This document shows, piece after piece, positions 11,770 to 24,105 of a stretch of DNA of 64,000 nucleotides. A program made the position numbers and the translations under genes. Each line of letters opens with the position of its first letter. Within the stretch, counting starts at the first letter, position 1. The DNA is from Volvox africanus (taxonomy: Eukaryota; Chlorophyta; Chlorophyceae; Chlamydomonadales; Volvocaceae). The stretch covers positions 248,001-312,000 of the forward strand of contig BSDZ01000042.1 in NCBI GenBank assembly GCA_030268105.1, given 5' to 3'. The notes beneath the pieces were generated by a model, which was given only the letters and a program-made list of their open reading frames with translations, searched no databases and was not told where the DNA came from.

Positions 11770-14700
11770 ATGGCCGCCAACCCGCAAGGTATAGCTTCAG
11801 CTATAAGCACAGCGCGAACGCTCGCAAATGTTCTACTCTTTGGTGGGGCGACTGTATGGGCTGGCACTAACAGCCTCTTTAACGTCGAGGGTGGTCACCG
11901 TGCGGTAGTCTTCAACCGGCTGATGGGCATTAAAGATACGGTTAGTATATCAGGTTGGCATGATAAACTTGAATAAGAGAATAGCTTCGCGTCGCTTGGT
12001 GCCGCCGACTTGTTCCGTTATCTCTGAAGCGTCGTTAAGCGCTTTTCGGCTGATGCCCCGTATCCAGGTCTATCAAGAAGGCACCCATATTATGGTCCCA
12101 TGGTTTGATCGACCCATTATCTACGATGTGCGTGCACGGCCGAGTGTCATCCAGAGCCAATCGGGAAGCAAGGACCTCCAGATGGTGGGTCCCGTAACGT
12201 GGCCCTGTATTGGAGCGATCCCGTGTACTGTCTGGGGGGACTTCTCTCAAAGAAGCGCCTGCCATGCAGGTGAACGTTGGCCTCCGTGTCCTGACACGAC
12301 CAAATCCGGACAAGCTTCCGGAGATCTACCGCACGCTTGGAACGGATTACGCGGAGCGCGTGCTGCCGTCCATCATCCAGGTGAAATACCACAGGGCTGG
12401 CCGCGATGAGATGGCTGCACCTATACCGTGCAGGTACACTCACGGTTTTGTGTTCATCTCGATGGTTTGTGGCTGTACAACATCAGAGGGACGCTCATCT
12501 CTCAAAGAATGTTCATCGCCTCATGCGCCACCTCGTTGGAATCTTTCTCCTGAGTTTTGTTAGGCTGACGAGCTTGACACTGGCGGCTTTTCCGTGAAGG
12601 TCGCTCACGGGTAGCATCGAGATCAGATGAAAATGGGGGATCAGATGAAAATGCACAGCAATCCCAGGTTGGAAATTTGATCTCAGTACATAAGCCAGGA
12701 ATATGAGTCGAGTAGACATCAGCTTGATAACTTGGTTGGACCGCATGGATTGATGCTTGCGTTGGGTTGCGAATGAGGCCTAGGTTAAGTATGCAAGGTC
12801 GGCCTTCCGGCAGCACCATTGTGCTCCCCACTCATCCCGTATCTCCGTGCCAATCGCCGCCTCAGGAGACCTTGAAGAGCGTCATTGCTCAGTACAACGC
12901 CAGCCAGCTGCTGACGCAGCGTGAGGTGGGTCCGCATTGCCACCAACATTTAGTATTTGTCACGCATCCGGAGATGATTGCGATCCCCGACATTTGGGGG
13001 TTTGTTCCATTTGCGCTTAATGGTTGTAAAAGTCTGTTTTTAGCTTCATCAACACAACCCGTGCTGTTTTTAGCATTCCTAAGTCGGCTTGCGGCTCCAC
13101 ATCCCTTGTGATCTGCCTCTTTTGAAGGTTGTGTCGCGCGACATTCGCCGCATCCTCACGGAGCGTGCCCGCTACTTTAACATCATCTTGGAGGATGTTT
13201 CGATTACTAACCTGACATTCTCTAAGGAATATACAGCGGCGGTGGAGGCGAAGCAGGTGGCGCAGCAGGAGGCAGAGAGGGCCAAGTTCATCGTAAGTAG
13301 CGTGCAGTGGTGTACATTGGCAAACAAGGCCGCGAAGTAAACGCAATTGTGCACGAGCGGTGGCATCGGTGACGTGTATATTGCACTTGGCGGGGCTACG
13401 TTCAATACCTCGGGGGTCTAACTGCAGTGATCAGGGAAGAAGGTCCGTGAAGGCAAGAACAATAGGGCGAGCATGCTGTCGTTGGGTAACGGGGTGCCAG
13501 CTTATGAGTAGGGAAGAAGTGGGGGCTTGATGGTAAGGCCATGGACTACGGTACGTGAGGCAATTGGGTGAAGGGATTCCGTTAACCAGGTAAAGCAACA
13601 ATTTATTTAGAGCAGCGAAGTCGGTGGCAGGAGCTGATGCCAAGAAACGGATGCGATGCAAGGAGGGTCGGCGCGTAGATTGGTGGGTGGGGTTCAGGGC
13701 GGTGGCGATGCTGCTACAGGTGCTACATTCTGAATAGATAAGTTTCACTTTCTAGTATTTAGACAACATTAGTTGTCAGTATTGAGCCGCATCTTCACGT
13801 ATGGCGATGAATGCAACCATGGCGTCTTGCGTGTAGTAAGTAGACTTGATTCATTTTTCTTCCCCTCGCTCATTGACCCTCACGGTTCTGATTTGTATTT
13901 GTTAGCAGCTTCTCTGCAGCAGCACCAGGTCTTGTGTTTTCTCTTTTGCTTTTGACCTTTCTCAGGTGGAGAAGGCACTGCAGGAGAAGCAGAGCGCTAT
14001 CGTGCGGGCGCAGGGTGAGGTAAGCCACCCAGCTTAGGATCCTAGCGGCAGCAGCATGGCTGGAAAGACGTGATGTTGGGGAAGTGGATAGGGATGCGAG
14101 TTATGTGTAGTACCCATGACAAGGAGCAAGACCTGGACGGCAGGTTGATAAAACCCGAATATATGAAATTGTTATTCAGCAGGGGCCCTGCTACTCCCCA
14201 TTTTAGCACTGTTGTATTGGCTTCCCTTCCTCAATTTCGGTTTCTTGGTTTATTTGGTTTACCATGCTGGTCAGTGACATCTGTCGGGGGGCACGGCGCC
14301 TTTGTATTTACGCTTGGACTTATGTGATTACGGCACGCAGTGGAACTTTTGATTTTACAACGGAAATTGTCGGAATTTTATTTTACCTGGACGAACGCTA
14401 CTGCTTTCTCTTACGATTATGTTTGTCCCTCACTTTGTTTGGTATTCATTGGTATAACCCAAGGCCCAATCCGCAAAGCTCATCGGAGAGGCAGTGAAGC
14501 AGAACCCCGCCTTCCTTACGCTGCGAAAGATTGAGGTGCGCAAAAGCTGTCAACGCCAATGAGACGATTTATCATGACGAGGGGGTCATTGACGGGCCAG
14601 AAGCATTCCGCAGTGGGTGGCTAGGGTGTATGGTTACATGCCCAATTTATAGTCAAGGGCTTCGGATTAGATCACCTTCAGCCGCAGCATTTGAAGGCGT

Positions 14701-16293
14701 GCTGCGCCAGAAGGGGCATGTCTTGCTGATGTTGAGATCCAATTTCGAAACTGCGGCGCAACCACATTTCAAAGCCCAAGCCCATAAGGGCATGGAAAGG
14801 AGTTGAAAAGTATAAAGGGTGTGGCCGATAAAGAGGGAATGCAGAAAAGCACAAAGAAGTGGTTATCCTTCTGAATCTTGTGGTTACTGAGTTTTTTGGC
14901 CTTTGTGCTTGATATCATCCATGTCCCTGCAGGCGGCCCGCGAGATCGCCACCACGATATCTCAGTCTGCCAATAAAGTCTATCTGGGTTCGGACTCGCT
15001 CTTGCTCAGCGTGGTACGTGATGGGGCTGGTAGGATGGGGAGACAGGCGATGGAGGACGTGGTAGGATTAATGCAATGTTCTCTCACATAGCAGGCGCTG
15101 CATCCATGCTCATCGATCGGATACATCCGCAGCGTAGTCCCATGCAGGAGCGCCCTGTCGTGCGCGACACGGTTTCCTCCAGTACTTCCTCGGTAGTTTC
15201 CACACAACCCCAAACGCGACTGTACTTAGCCTGCCGCCACCACCACCACCGCATTTCCTACTCGTCCCCTCCGACTCGACGCCTCCTCCGCCTCCTTCGC
15301 ATATGCACCTGGCATGGGGACCCGGCTTCTAATCCTTGTGCCGGGATCTCCAGGTTGGCCTCCAGGTTCCGGTTAAGGCAGGTACTGCAGCTGGCCAGGT
15401 AGAGTAAATGCCCCAACGGCAAGTGTCGCCAGGTGGGCTCATCTCAAGCTCATGATAAGCCCTTGAGTTGGTGCAGCCGCACATCAACATGTGTACATGT
15501 GTTCCATACCTGCTGGCACTGGCTGGGACAGCATTCTTTTGCCCATCGAAGGGAGATCGGAAGCACATTCTCATTTGAAGAGGGGGCGTATGATGATCAA
15601 CCCATTGACCGTTCATGATCTGCATGATTGAGGGCTATCTGCGAGCATCCTGAGCCTCTCAGTGCTGCCAGAAGTAGTGTTGCAGTTGAGCCACATTGTT
15701 TCACATTATGTTTTTCTGGCACCCGGCGTTTGCAACGAGTGAGCGCCTTCTAGAAAGCTACGCTACCCCTCCGTGTTCGTTGGGTGCCGTGAGTCTCTTC
15801 CTAGGGGAAGAAGGGAGAGGAAAAACATTGTTGGTAGATGCAGCTGCACGAAAGAAGCAGTAGAAAAGTGGATTTTTGCTGTGCCATAACAAAACGTTGC
15901 TATTCGTCGTGTGTTGCGCCATTTAGGTGTAGGAGTGGGGTTGCTTAACGCCACCTTTACTCGTCAAGGAGTTCCACATCATGTGCCTGCTTATATCTGG
16001 CTCGGTCTTGCGGCGGCGCATTCCGGCACGTTGAAGCCCTAGTTCCTCCTAATCGTCAGTACTTAATTTGTACCCGTACGTTCCTGCGGCATTGTTTATC
16101 CTTATTCCTTCATTTCTTACCTTGGCGCAACCTCATGTGCTCTAAAAGTTCTTGGACATGCTGATTGCAGAGCCAGGCTGGAAAGGACACTACAACGGCT
16201 GGATCTGAGCTACCGCCTCTGGAGCCAGCTAAGCCGTCTAAGTCCGGGTGGTGGCCCTTCTCCAGTAGCGCCAACAAGAGCAGCAGCGCATGA
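11770..16293 (+). CDS. PHB2: Prohibitin 2 (type II prohibitin)
   Basis: Prohibitins form ring complexes with their partner prohibitin in the mitochondrial inner membrane. There they act as membrane-protein scaffolds and chaperones and modulate AAA proteases. Nine exons: 11770-11940, 12068-12184, 12270-12380, 12866-12925, 13128-13292, 13966-14019, 14464-14535, 14933-15013, 16171-16293. All are phase 0 and sum to 317 residues, close to family length. The N-terminal hydrophobic stretch ([15 protein letters not shown]) is the membrane anchor. It is followed by the family core: [49 protein letters not shown] and [17 protein letters not shown] helical C-terminal part contains [19 protein letters not shown]. 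The type II assignment rests on the [10 protein letters not shown] and [10 protein letters not shown] pattern. The tail, rich in Ser and Pro, ends in KSGWWPFSS. The last intron is over 1.1 kb, and no recognisable insertion was seen in it. Confidence 0.96.
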
Positions 16294-17511
16294 ACGGTGC
16301 GTTAGGTCATAATTGCCTCAGATAACGTAACGGTAGTGTTGAAGTGCTCTTGTGTTGAAGCTTGGGATGCCTTCGAAGGAGAGCTTGGCAGTTGTTGGTC
16401 GGTAGCGTAGTATAATGCTGCTGCCGGGGAGTGGTTATGGGCAATGAAGAGGGACATGAAGGGACCATCACACCACAAGGCTGGGTTGCTGCAGTGGACG
16501 CGCGGCTGGATGCAGCGGCGGTATGTGTAGGCCCTTGTCAGTGGGCCAGTCGGGCGATGTGTTTGTTTTCGGGTAGGCGGGGAGGGGCCTGTGCTTAGGG
16601 TAAAGAGGAGTTTAGGGTTTAATGGTCATGATGAGAACTTGGGTTGGAACTGGCGAAGCCGGTTGACAAAACCAATTACTGGCAAAGCTGTAAGCTAGGG
16701 GAAGGAGCTCTAGGTATGAAGTGTCCGTCGGGAAACGACCTTCTGTCGGATTTGGTGGGCGCTGCAGCCTCCACCTAAAGAATAATCGTGGGGCATCAGC
16801 TGAGGGATCAGCGGGGGCGCGGACGAAAATGGAAACGTGCACAATTGAGAGCGTGGATTGTGGAATCCTCTGTCAGCACCGTGGCCGGTTCATTTTGCGC
16901 CCAGAAGAGATGTAGGCTAACACGATAAGGGCGGTTAACCTTCTGCTGTTGAGAGCTGGTACCTTGGGTGCTGCCTATGGTAAAACCAAATGCTGGGATT
17001 GGGGTCGGCCACTATATCCATTCCTTGTCGCTTTGTCACATCGTTGTTCGATTGAGCACATGCTGCGTTATTAAGTTGGTGCTGTTGCATTGTTGTTTTG
17101 GTGTCGTGGGAAGTAGCCGACGTGATCTTTGCAGGTCTGCGTGATAGACATTAGACTTTGAAATTAGCTTTCAGCAAGTCCGATTTGCCCTCCCCCCTCT
17201 TCGCGTCGCACAAGCCATCTGTCCAGTGGTCACTGCGGATTGGCTCGTTCTACTTCAAATCTATTCAACGATTTGAAATAACCACTGGAGGCTGATTGGT
17301 TGACAGACGGCTCAACTGTCCAGTTACATTTGCGAATTGAAATGCAACTAACTTTCGTATTGCAAAAACAAAAAGGTTTAGAGAAATCACTGGGTCCTTA
17401 AGCCCGAAGACACGGGTCACATCTGTCTCAGCGAGAGGGTGGAAGTCACATTGTAGTGGCTATTTAATCAAAAAGCAAAATTAGCTGACAAAGGATTCGT
17501 TCACGGCACAT
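16294..17511. other. Convergent intergenic region, no gene recognised
   Basis: This 1.2 kb lies between the 3' ends of prohibitin 2 (plus) and the coiled-coil membrane protein gene (minus). It should contain both 3' UTRs. No further exon chain or repeat was recognised. Confidence 0.45.
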
Positions 17512-19264
17512 TCAGTCTTCCGCAACTGGCGCTGACGCCGTCACCGCTCCACCACCTTTCGTCGACGATTTCGAGGTCACTCGACTCCGCCTGCTTCTCA
17601 TCCACACCAGCGGCCGAGCACCTTCGTTTGGCGCCTCCGTTGCGGGCCCACTCGATTCCTGCATACCATCCCCTTGTTGCACTTGGCCGTCCTCGGAGCC
17701 TGACCCTGAGCCAGGTGCTAGCAACGCGCTGCGACCGTATCCACCATATGGCGGCGCTGTTCTGCCCGGCCCGCGATCCCCCTCTGTGCTTGTCGAGTTG
17801 CCAAATGAAGGTAGGGCTGCGTTTCTGCGAGGATCCTGAAGGCGTCTGTGGCTGGTGCTGCTGGGACTCCCGACTGAAGCAGTTGCAGGTCCAGATGTGT
17901 CTGAGATAGCGGGTGAGGAGGGGAAGGCGGGAAAGGGCGGCTCGCTTCGTGAAGATAGAGCATCCAGGCCACCGAATCCGCCCATCATGGCTGCGTCTTT
18001 TTCCGCCAGACGTGTCTTGAGAGCTGCAATTTCCCGGGCGTACCTACAGGGTCCGGGGAACGCGGGGCAAGGAGGCACAGATACAGAAGCAGGTGACGCA
18101 AACGATGATACAGGGTGACAAAGGCCATCTCGGAAGGGCTATTAGCACGCAATAAGGGGATGAAATACAATTAGTTGTTTCCCCCTCTTAGGGTGCTGCG
18201 TGCGGTCATCGTAAAACAGCGTGCACCTTAAGACTTCCCTGCCCGCAACCTTCTCGTGTCTCTCCTACCTTCCTCGCTCCCGGGCCGACATTGTCCAAAC
18301 ACTCCTACTGTAATTTTCCCGACGTGCCCCCTTCCAAGGTCTGATGCTGTTTAATCCACTACCAGCTCACTTGCGGGTCACCTCCATCAGCTCGTTCTGC
18401 GCCGCCTCTGCTGCCCCTTCCGCGTACTCCGCCCGCAGTAGTGCGGCGGTCTTCTCCTCCATCAGCTGCGCTGCCTCCGTTTGCAGCTTCCGCAGAACTT
18501 CCTCCCCGGCCTGTATGGGTTCCGGCGTGACCACGTCATGCAGGTTAGGCGAAATAATTGCCGCTTACTGACAAAATGAGAGGATTATCGCTTACAGCCT
18601 GATCGCACACTTATACGAAGCTATAGAAGCAATTGAAGCAAAACGTCAGAGTTATTGAAAGTCGAGGCAACCACATGCGTGCATATAGTGTATGACTGCC
18701 AGGGAAGCTACTGATAACATGTGCAAGTGGAACAATACTGCTTGCGTGAATCGTGCGCAAGCCTGCTTCCCTTGTCCCGCATACCTCTCCGCGCACGTCC
18801 TCCTTCGTTGTTTCCTGGTCCTCGCTGGCCAGGTTCGGCTGCTCACTCCTGCGTGGCCCGTCGTTGCTAGGTAACCCAGCAGCCTCCTCCGCGGGAAACT
18901 CCGTCACAGTGTGTTGCCGTAGCGCCTCCAGCTCAGCTTCCATTTGCTGCAATCGCTGCTCACGCTCCTGCGTTGTTGCCTGCAGCGCTACCAGCTCCTT
19001 CTGCAGCTGCTGCACCTGCTGCTCCGCACTGGTGAGCTTTGCCGTAAGGTCTGCTCTGACAGCATCCCCGACATCAACAGCAGTGCTGTCGGATGTTTCA
19101 GCATCGGTGTCTGCAGAAGCAATAGCGTCCTGAGCCGCATCATGCGCCTTCGACGTTACCTTCACGACTGTCTGAGTCAGCAAGGCCTGAAGGGTGGCAA
19201 GCAGGAAGAGCACGAGCACGGGCAACACTATTGCAGTAAGGCGTACGCCATATAACCTCGTCAT
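17512..19264 (-). CDS. Single-pass membrane protein with a long coiled coil, family not recognised
   Basis: Three exons (19264-18785, 18510-18371, 18043-17512) join in phase to give 383 residues. The N-terminus is a short basic segment (MTRLYGVR) followed by a strong hydrophobic helix (AIVLPVLVLFLLATLQALL), which reads as a signal anchor. Next come an acidic Asp/Ala/Thr region and a heptad-type coiled coil: TAKLTSAEQQVQQLQKEL, then LQQMEAELEALRQ. It continues through exon 2 (LRKLQTEAAQLMEEKTAALL) and the start of exon 3 (YAREIAALKTRLAEKD). The rest is Ser/Pro/Gly-rich and probably disordered. This could be a golgin-like or plastid/ER-anchored tether, but no domain supports a specific name. 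An alternative in-frame ATG lies at 19297. It is kept separate from the coiled-coil gene upstream because it starts with its own ATG and anchor, and a tRNA gene lies between them. Confidence 0.75.
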
Positions 19265-19735
19265 ACGGTATAAACGGAGAATGAAACACGTAAGCAAATA
19301 ATTACAAATGCAACAAACATAAATTGATTATGTGTGCCATTTACTTAGATTGTTTCAGCAATAGGAAGCGCATATAAATAAGGTAGGGAGAAGATTTTTT
19401 GAGGTAGTTTTTATACAAACCGATGATAAAAACGTTTTGTTATTTCCTTGAAAACACCATTCGTACAAAGTAAACCTTTAATTCCCATCATTTGTTCAAA
19501 CTAGCGGTATCAATGATCAGGAAAGCTTGGTGTGAAGAAATGCCGTAGCGACGCAGATAGCTCAGCGTTGTCTCAGGCTGTAGTCTGTCATATGAAAGTT
19601 ACTTCGCTCCTGCATACTTTATGCGTAAAAGATAACAACAACTATGGGTTAATGATAACTTTGAATTAAACAAGGTAAATGGAGTAATGTCAAGAATGAG
19701 CATAACAATCCTGATCATTACACTTATCAAAAGAT

Positions 19736-19807
19736 TGTCCCTACCCGGATTCGAGCCGGGGTCTTCACGGCCACAACGTGATGTACTAACCACTATACGA
19801 TAGGGAC
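19736..19807 (-). tRNA. tRNA-His (anticodon GUG)
   Basis: The minus strand folds as a full cloverleaf of 72 bases. The acceptor pair is GTCCCTA/TAGGGAC with discriminator A. The D region reads TAGTGGTTAGTA, the anticodon stem is CACG/CGTG around loop TTGTGGC, and the T arm is CCCGG/CCGGG with loop CTCGAAT. The anticodon GTG reads His codons. There is no intron. The base before G1 is T, so the G-1 needed by histidyl-tRNA synthetase is not encoded and would be added after transcription, as in eukaryotic nuclear genes. A TTTT run begins three bases past the 3' end and fits a Pol III terminator. It lies between two coiled-coil protein genes on the same strand. Confidence 0.95.
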
Positions 19808-20064
19808 AGTGACAAACAAATAAACCTAATAAGATATATAATAGTAATCCTCCTACAATGGAATGTCTCCAGCTTTGTGGCCGTATACACAAGCCAGGCC
19901 ATAGCTTCCAGGTAGCAAACTCATGCAACAAGTAATCCGTGCTGTTTCCATGCTGAAACTTCTGCTTTGCCTCAAAATTTCCGTTTGCAGGTCCTTAGAT
20001 ATTCCCCTATTATCTCATTCCGTACCCCTAGGCGACGGAAGACTTGGTACACCTCTCATCGCAC

Positions 20065-23000
20065 CTCAAGATTGCGAATTATCTCCTCCTGTGTATTGAC
20101 CGTTGCTTGCAGCTGGGCCATCTTACTGCCATGTCCCTCCAGGTCAACGTATGCCCGCGCCTGCATTGAAGTTAACAGGTAGCATTTTGGATGAGCCAGG
20201 TGTTTGTCACGAAGAATGTATAATGCTAGGAGAAATAGACTACCGTTTGGCATACATTTGCAAATACATGAAGGCACTGGAGGAGATTCACGGCAACTGC
20301 ACGATTTCCTGTTGCTTCTATATCGGAAAAAAGCCTAATCAAATCAAGGCTTCGTTATACCACCTCACCTGATCCTCGTGTGCCTCTTGCAGCTGCTGGT
20401 AGCGCTTTTTAAGCTCTAGGGCATCCACCTGTGGGAAGGGGCAAGGAAGGGAAGCAGGTTGTACATGTAGGCATGGAGATAGGAGCCAGCGTACTTCACC
20501 CAGGACGGGACCCGGAAATTCTAGCATTTGCCCCGCAGCCCTGGCCTGCTCCGGGGACCCCCATAATGTTTCTGCCACGTGACGTGCGGCTTTCTTGGGG
20601 CAGGAAAAACGTGACCCTTGAAGGAAAAACATTTAACGGGTATAACCGGAGAAATTTTGCCCAAGGCGAGATCGGGCTCCGGGGCTCCAGAACCATTATT
20701 GTGGTTTGGCTAATGCTTAGCAGCTTGATACTTATGGGAAAGCTGGATAGAACTTATAAAACTTATAAAGACACTTATAATAAAACTAATAAACACTTAA
20801 AAAACTAATTTATCAGCGGTAACATTTCCCACAGAAGTTTATAGGCTCTCCATTTTTTCACCGCCAGCAAAGCATTTCGTGTATGTGTGCGGCCGTTTAG
20901 TATATGGAGCGTACCCTTTGTTTATTGAGCATCCCTTTTTGCCAACCTGCTCCGCATGCAGCACCTTGAGCCGCTCCACCAGCTCCCCATTACGGGCCCG
21001 CTCCCGACCATAAGCCACCATGACACTCTCGCACCTGCGCAGACCGCCATCCAGTCCAGTGTCGAACGGAGCACCTGATATCCCTAAAAGTGGGAGAAGG
21101 CCACATTCAAGGGAGGGTAAAGCTGTCCCATGGTTTGCCGTTGCAAGCACGTATCGGTATTATTAATTGCAACTGAACCAATAATGGCCCGCTGCTCCCT
21201 GGCCCCTGACCGCTGATGGCCCCTTGCCTCTCAATGAGCTCCTCCCTGGTTAGCATCGCGGAGTTGACAAGCACCCGCAGCTGAGGAATCCTCCAAGCCT
21301 GTAAAGGAGTGAATGCCAAGACGCATCTGTAAGAGAGGGGTCATCATTTGGCATTCATTCGCCCGACCTTGCCGCAGTACAGCAGCATACGGTGTCCGGA
21401 CGACACGTTGATGATGATATCTTGCGCACTGCTGACTGTGAGCTAGGTAGGCGTCCAAACTACAAAACGTTTCTCTCTCATCGGGCAAGAGAGCTCACTT
21501 GATGATGTGCGCGTCCGGGCAGTTCTGGGACATTGGGTGCTTGGCATTCCCTGCCCTTGGATTAACCATGCAAGGATTGATTAAAGGCGCTTCCGAGTAC
21601 TTTGCCCTAACTTGTCATGATTTCTGTCGTAAGGAGTTGCAATGATGCATGCACAAGTCTGTAAACAGTCCCTCCTATCGCCGAGTGCCTGCACGCTCAG
21701 CACCTGCTGCTCCGCTTGGAGTAATTGCTGCAGCCGGTTGTTATCCTCCACGACGCTCCTGGAAACACAAATACATGCATACACACGACGACGTTTCGAC
21801 CTTCTTAACTTTGTGCTCCATTTCGAATATGCTCCCGTTGAAACACACACACGCACGCACGCACGAACACACACACGCGAATTTGGATTTTGGAGCAAGG
21901 ATACAGGTCCAAATGGAAGGAACGCTGCTCGACCTGCAGCCAACCAAGATTCAATAAAGTTCAGCTGTGCGATACACCGACCCCGATGTAATGGACTTCC
22001 TCGCCGATATGAAACCCTTGCTCCCAGTCCGCTGCCGTTTTTTCCTTCTGCCGACTGGTTTTGATTGTTGGCCCCGACCCCCTCCTACCTTGTGCGCTTC
22101 TCCGCGTCTACAAGACGCCATGACAGTTCCTCCACTTGGGCGGCTGTTGCGTCCAGCTGCCGCGCCACTGTGGCAAGCGCGGCCTGGAGGTATGAGATAC
22201 GCAGGGTGGGAAGAGATATAAGGACGGACCTCCGTTTTAGTTTCGCTGTGGAAAGTTCTGCACTTGCGTGCCTGACAACTGCAACATTTAAGCGTGTGGC
22301 AAATTCATTGGAACTGTACCACGAGTGATGGCCGGGTCGTGCGGTGTGCCGTGGCCGTATCGGTGATTTTCCGGACGGACAGGCAGATGGATGGACTAAT
22401 CAGCTGACCAGACAGACAAACCTGCTTAGCTAGGCACTCCTGCATCAGCATCTCCAGCGGCTCTTTGGGCGCCCCACCGCCTGCCTCACCAACTACAGGA
22501 TGGGGACGGTCCATGCAATGGCATGGCGATAGGCGCTCAGTTGGTTGGTCTATGGTATGTAGCTCTTGACTCGATGCAACAGAAGCGCAGGCTTTCTCAT
22601 AAAGGGGGATGGGATGCGCAAATGCCACTTTGCTAAACGATCAGCATGACATTCTGATAAAGGGGTGGCAGCCGTTGCCCCGGTAGGAAGGAAGAAGAGC
22701 GAATGGGCGTTGGCACACCTGGAGCGTTGCATTACTTTCCGAATTCCAAAGAGCCCCCTCGACTACAATCCTTTTGTCCGGGTGCCTCCAGCGAGCATGA
22801 AACCTCTACCCCGGCCCGAAATAAACCCAATCATTGCTCGCCACATGCCAGTACCTTTAGACGTGTCAAGAAGCTCCAATTTTAATAAGACCTCGTGAGG
22901 CGCTAAGTCGGTCAGACCCGACCTACCTACCGCCTGTGCATGTGAGCATCGCCACAATGACGCGCCAGTGGGAGGAAAATACACATATGGCACATGGTGC

Positions 23001-24105
23001 AAGATAACATGCCGCACATCGTAGCGCATTATGGAAAGTCCCGTTAGGCGAATGAAAGTAAAGATGGCCGCCTCATCCCGTTCCCTGTAAGAGCTCTTGC
23101 AGCCCTGCATCCCTTGCAGATCACTTGGATCTCTAGGATTGTTGCACGCCCGAGCTGTTACTCCCTAGGGTAAGAAAGCAGCTAGGCACACTAGTACAAA
23201 ACAGACATACGGCGTATGTAAAGGAACCCAGGACAGCTGATAAATGCCTTACAGACCCCCTTCCGCAGATCCGCGCAAAGCACAATCATTTGTATCCGCC
23301 CGGCAGTCCTCCAAGTGCGCGTCCTGTTAGCTCTGCCATTCCCGTTCCCTTTCCCACCTCTACAAAGCCTTCCATGCCTCCCACCGCTGTCGTCACACCC
23401 TTGGCCGCCCCGACCGGGTCCGGTAGTTGCACCATCAGTGTCACCTCCTGCCCTTGCAGCAGCCGTGTGACGATATCTGACGACAGGACGGTACCGCCGG
23501 AACCCACCAGGCCGCTGCCCACCAGTTCACCCGTCTGACTCTCGGACTCCGAATTAATGGCTGCTGGCAAATGGAGAGGAAACAGCAACCCCAGCAAGAA
23601 TATACACGAACAAAGGCCAACATGATCTGCGATACTTTTTTACCGGTAAACGAAGACGAGGGGATTATGGTATGCGTTGAGGCATGCTGGAGTTGCCCAT
23701 GAGTCACTCTGGCCTTGGAGGCATCCTGGTGTTGATTAGCTGGATTATAAAGATAGTGGTATCTTAAAGGAAGGTTCTATTTAAAGTCCATCACGGCCTG
23801 CAGCGATGCTGGGCACTGCAACGGACCATCACCATCCTTTCACCAGCCACTGTTGCGCTCATGTTTTAAGGTTCGCCACTTACCAAGATCTTTCCCTCCG
23901 GCCTTCGTTCCTTTTCCGACTTCTGATGCCAGGTTTTTGCGCACAGAATGGCATAGTACCGATACTTTCCCCCTATATCACCCCCGTTCAAGCCGAGTGG
24001 GACGGTGTAAGTTTTGAGTGGTGGTGACTCACCCGTAAGTACAGGCCCTGGGACAGAGAAGAGATCCACCCGCAGCAGCGGTGCATCGGGAGGCAGGCTG
24101 GCCAA
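20065..24105 (-). CDS. Multi-exon coiled-coil protein, partial model
   Basis: A chain of coiled-coil exons. The 3' part closes in phase: 21298-21211, 21074-20947, 20428-20369, 20160-20065. It reads LRVLVNSAMLTREELIERQ, then RERARNGELVERLKVLHAEQ, VDALELKKRYQQLQEAHEDQ and LQATVNTQEEIIRNLE. Further upstream exons are visible but their boundaries are not settled: QDIIINVSSGHRMLLYCGK near 21.4 kb, VVEDNNRLQQLLQAEQQ near 21.7 kb, LATVARQLDATAAQVEELSW near 22.15 kb, APKEPLEMLMQECLAKQ near 22.45 kb, a Gly/Val-rich exon at 23.3-23.6 kb (VTRLLQGQEVTLMVQLPDP), and possibly an exon near 23.9-24.1 kb (GGKYRYYAILCAKTW). Neither the true start nor the last exon (below 20065) is fixed. The architecture recalls axonemal or centrosomal coiled-coil proteins such as the CCDC33 type, but this is only a resemblance. 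Confidence 0.6.
20488..20830 (+). repeat. Dispersed repeat, copy B
   Basis: Diverged counterpart of 8265-8570 in the same orientation. It lies mostly in the intron between the exons at 20947 and 20428 of the coiled-coil gene. The shared blocks are GCGTACTTCACCC, GACGGGACCC, the TTGGGGCAG block, the TTGAAGGAAA block and CCAGAACCAT. Its 3' end is AT-rich with several copies of ACTTATAA. No reading frame of note. Confidence 0.5.

Noticed and set aside
17512..24105. One long gene joining both coiled-coil regions
   Set aside because: The left part begins with its own ATG and a membrane anchor, the two parts are separated by a tRNA gene, and I found no phase-compatible exon joining them. It is not excluded without transcript data.
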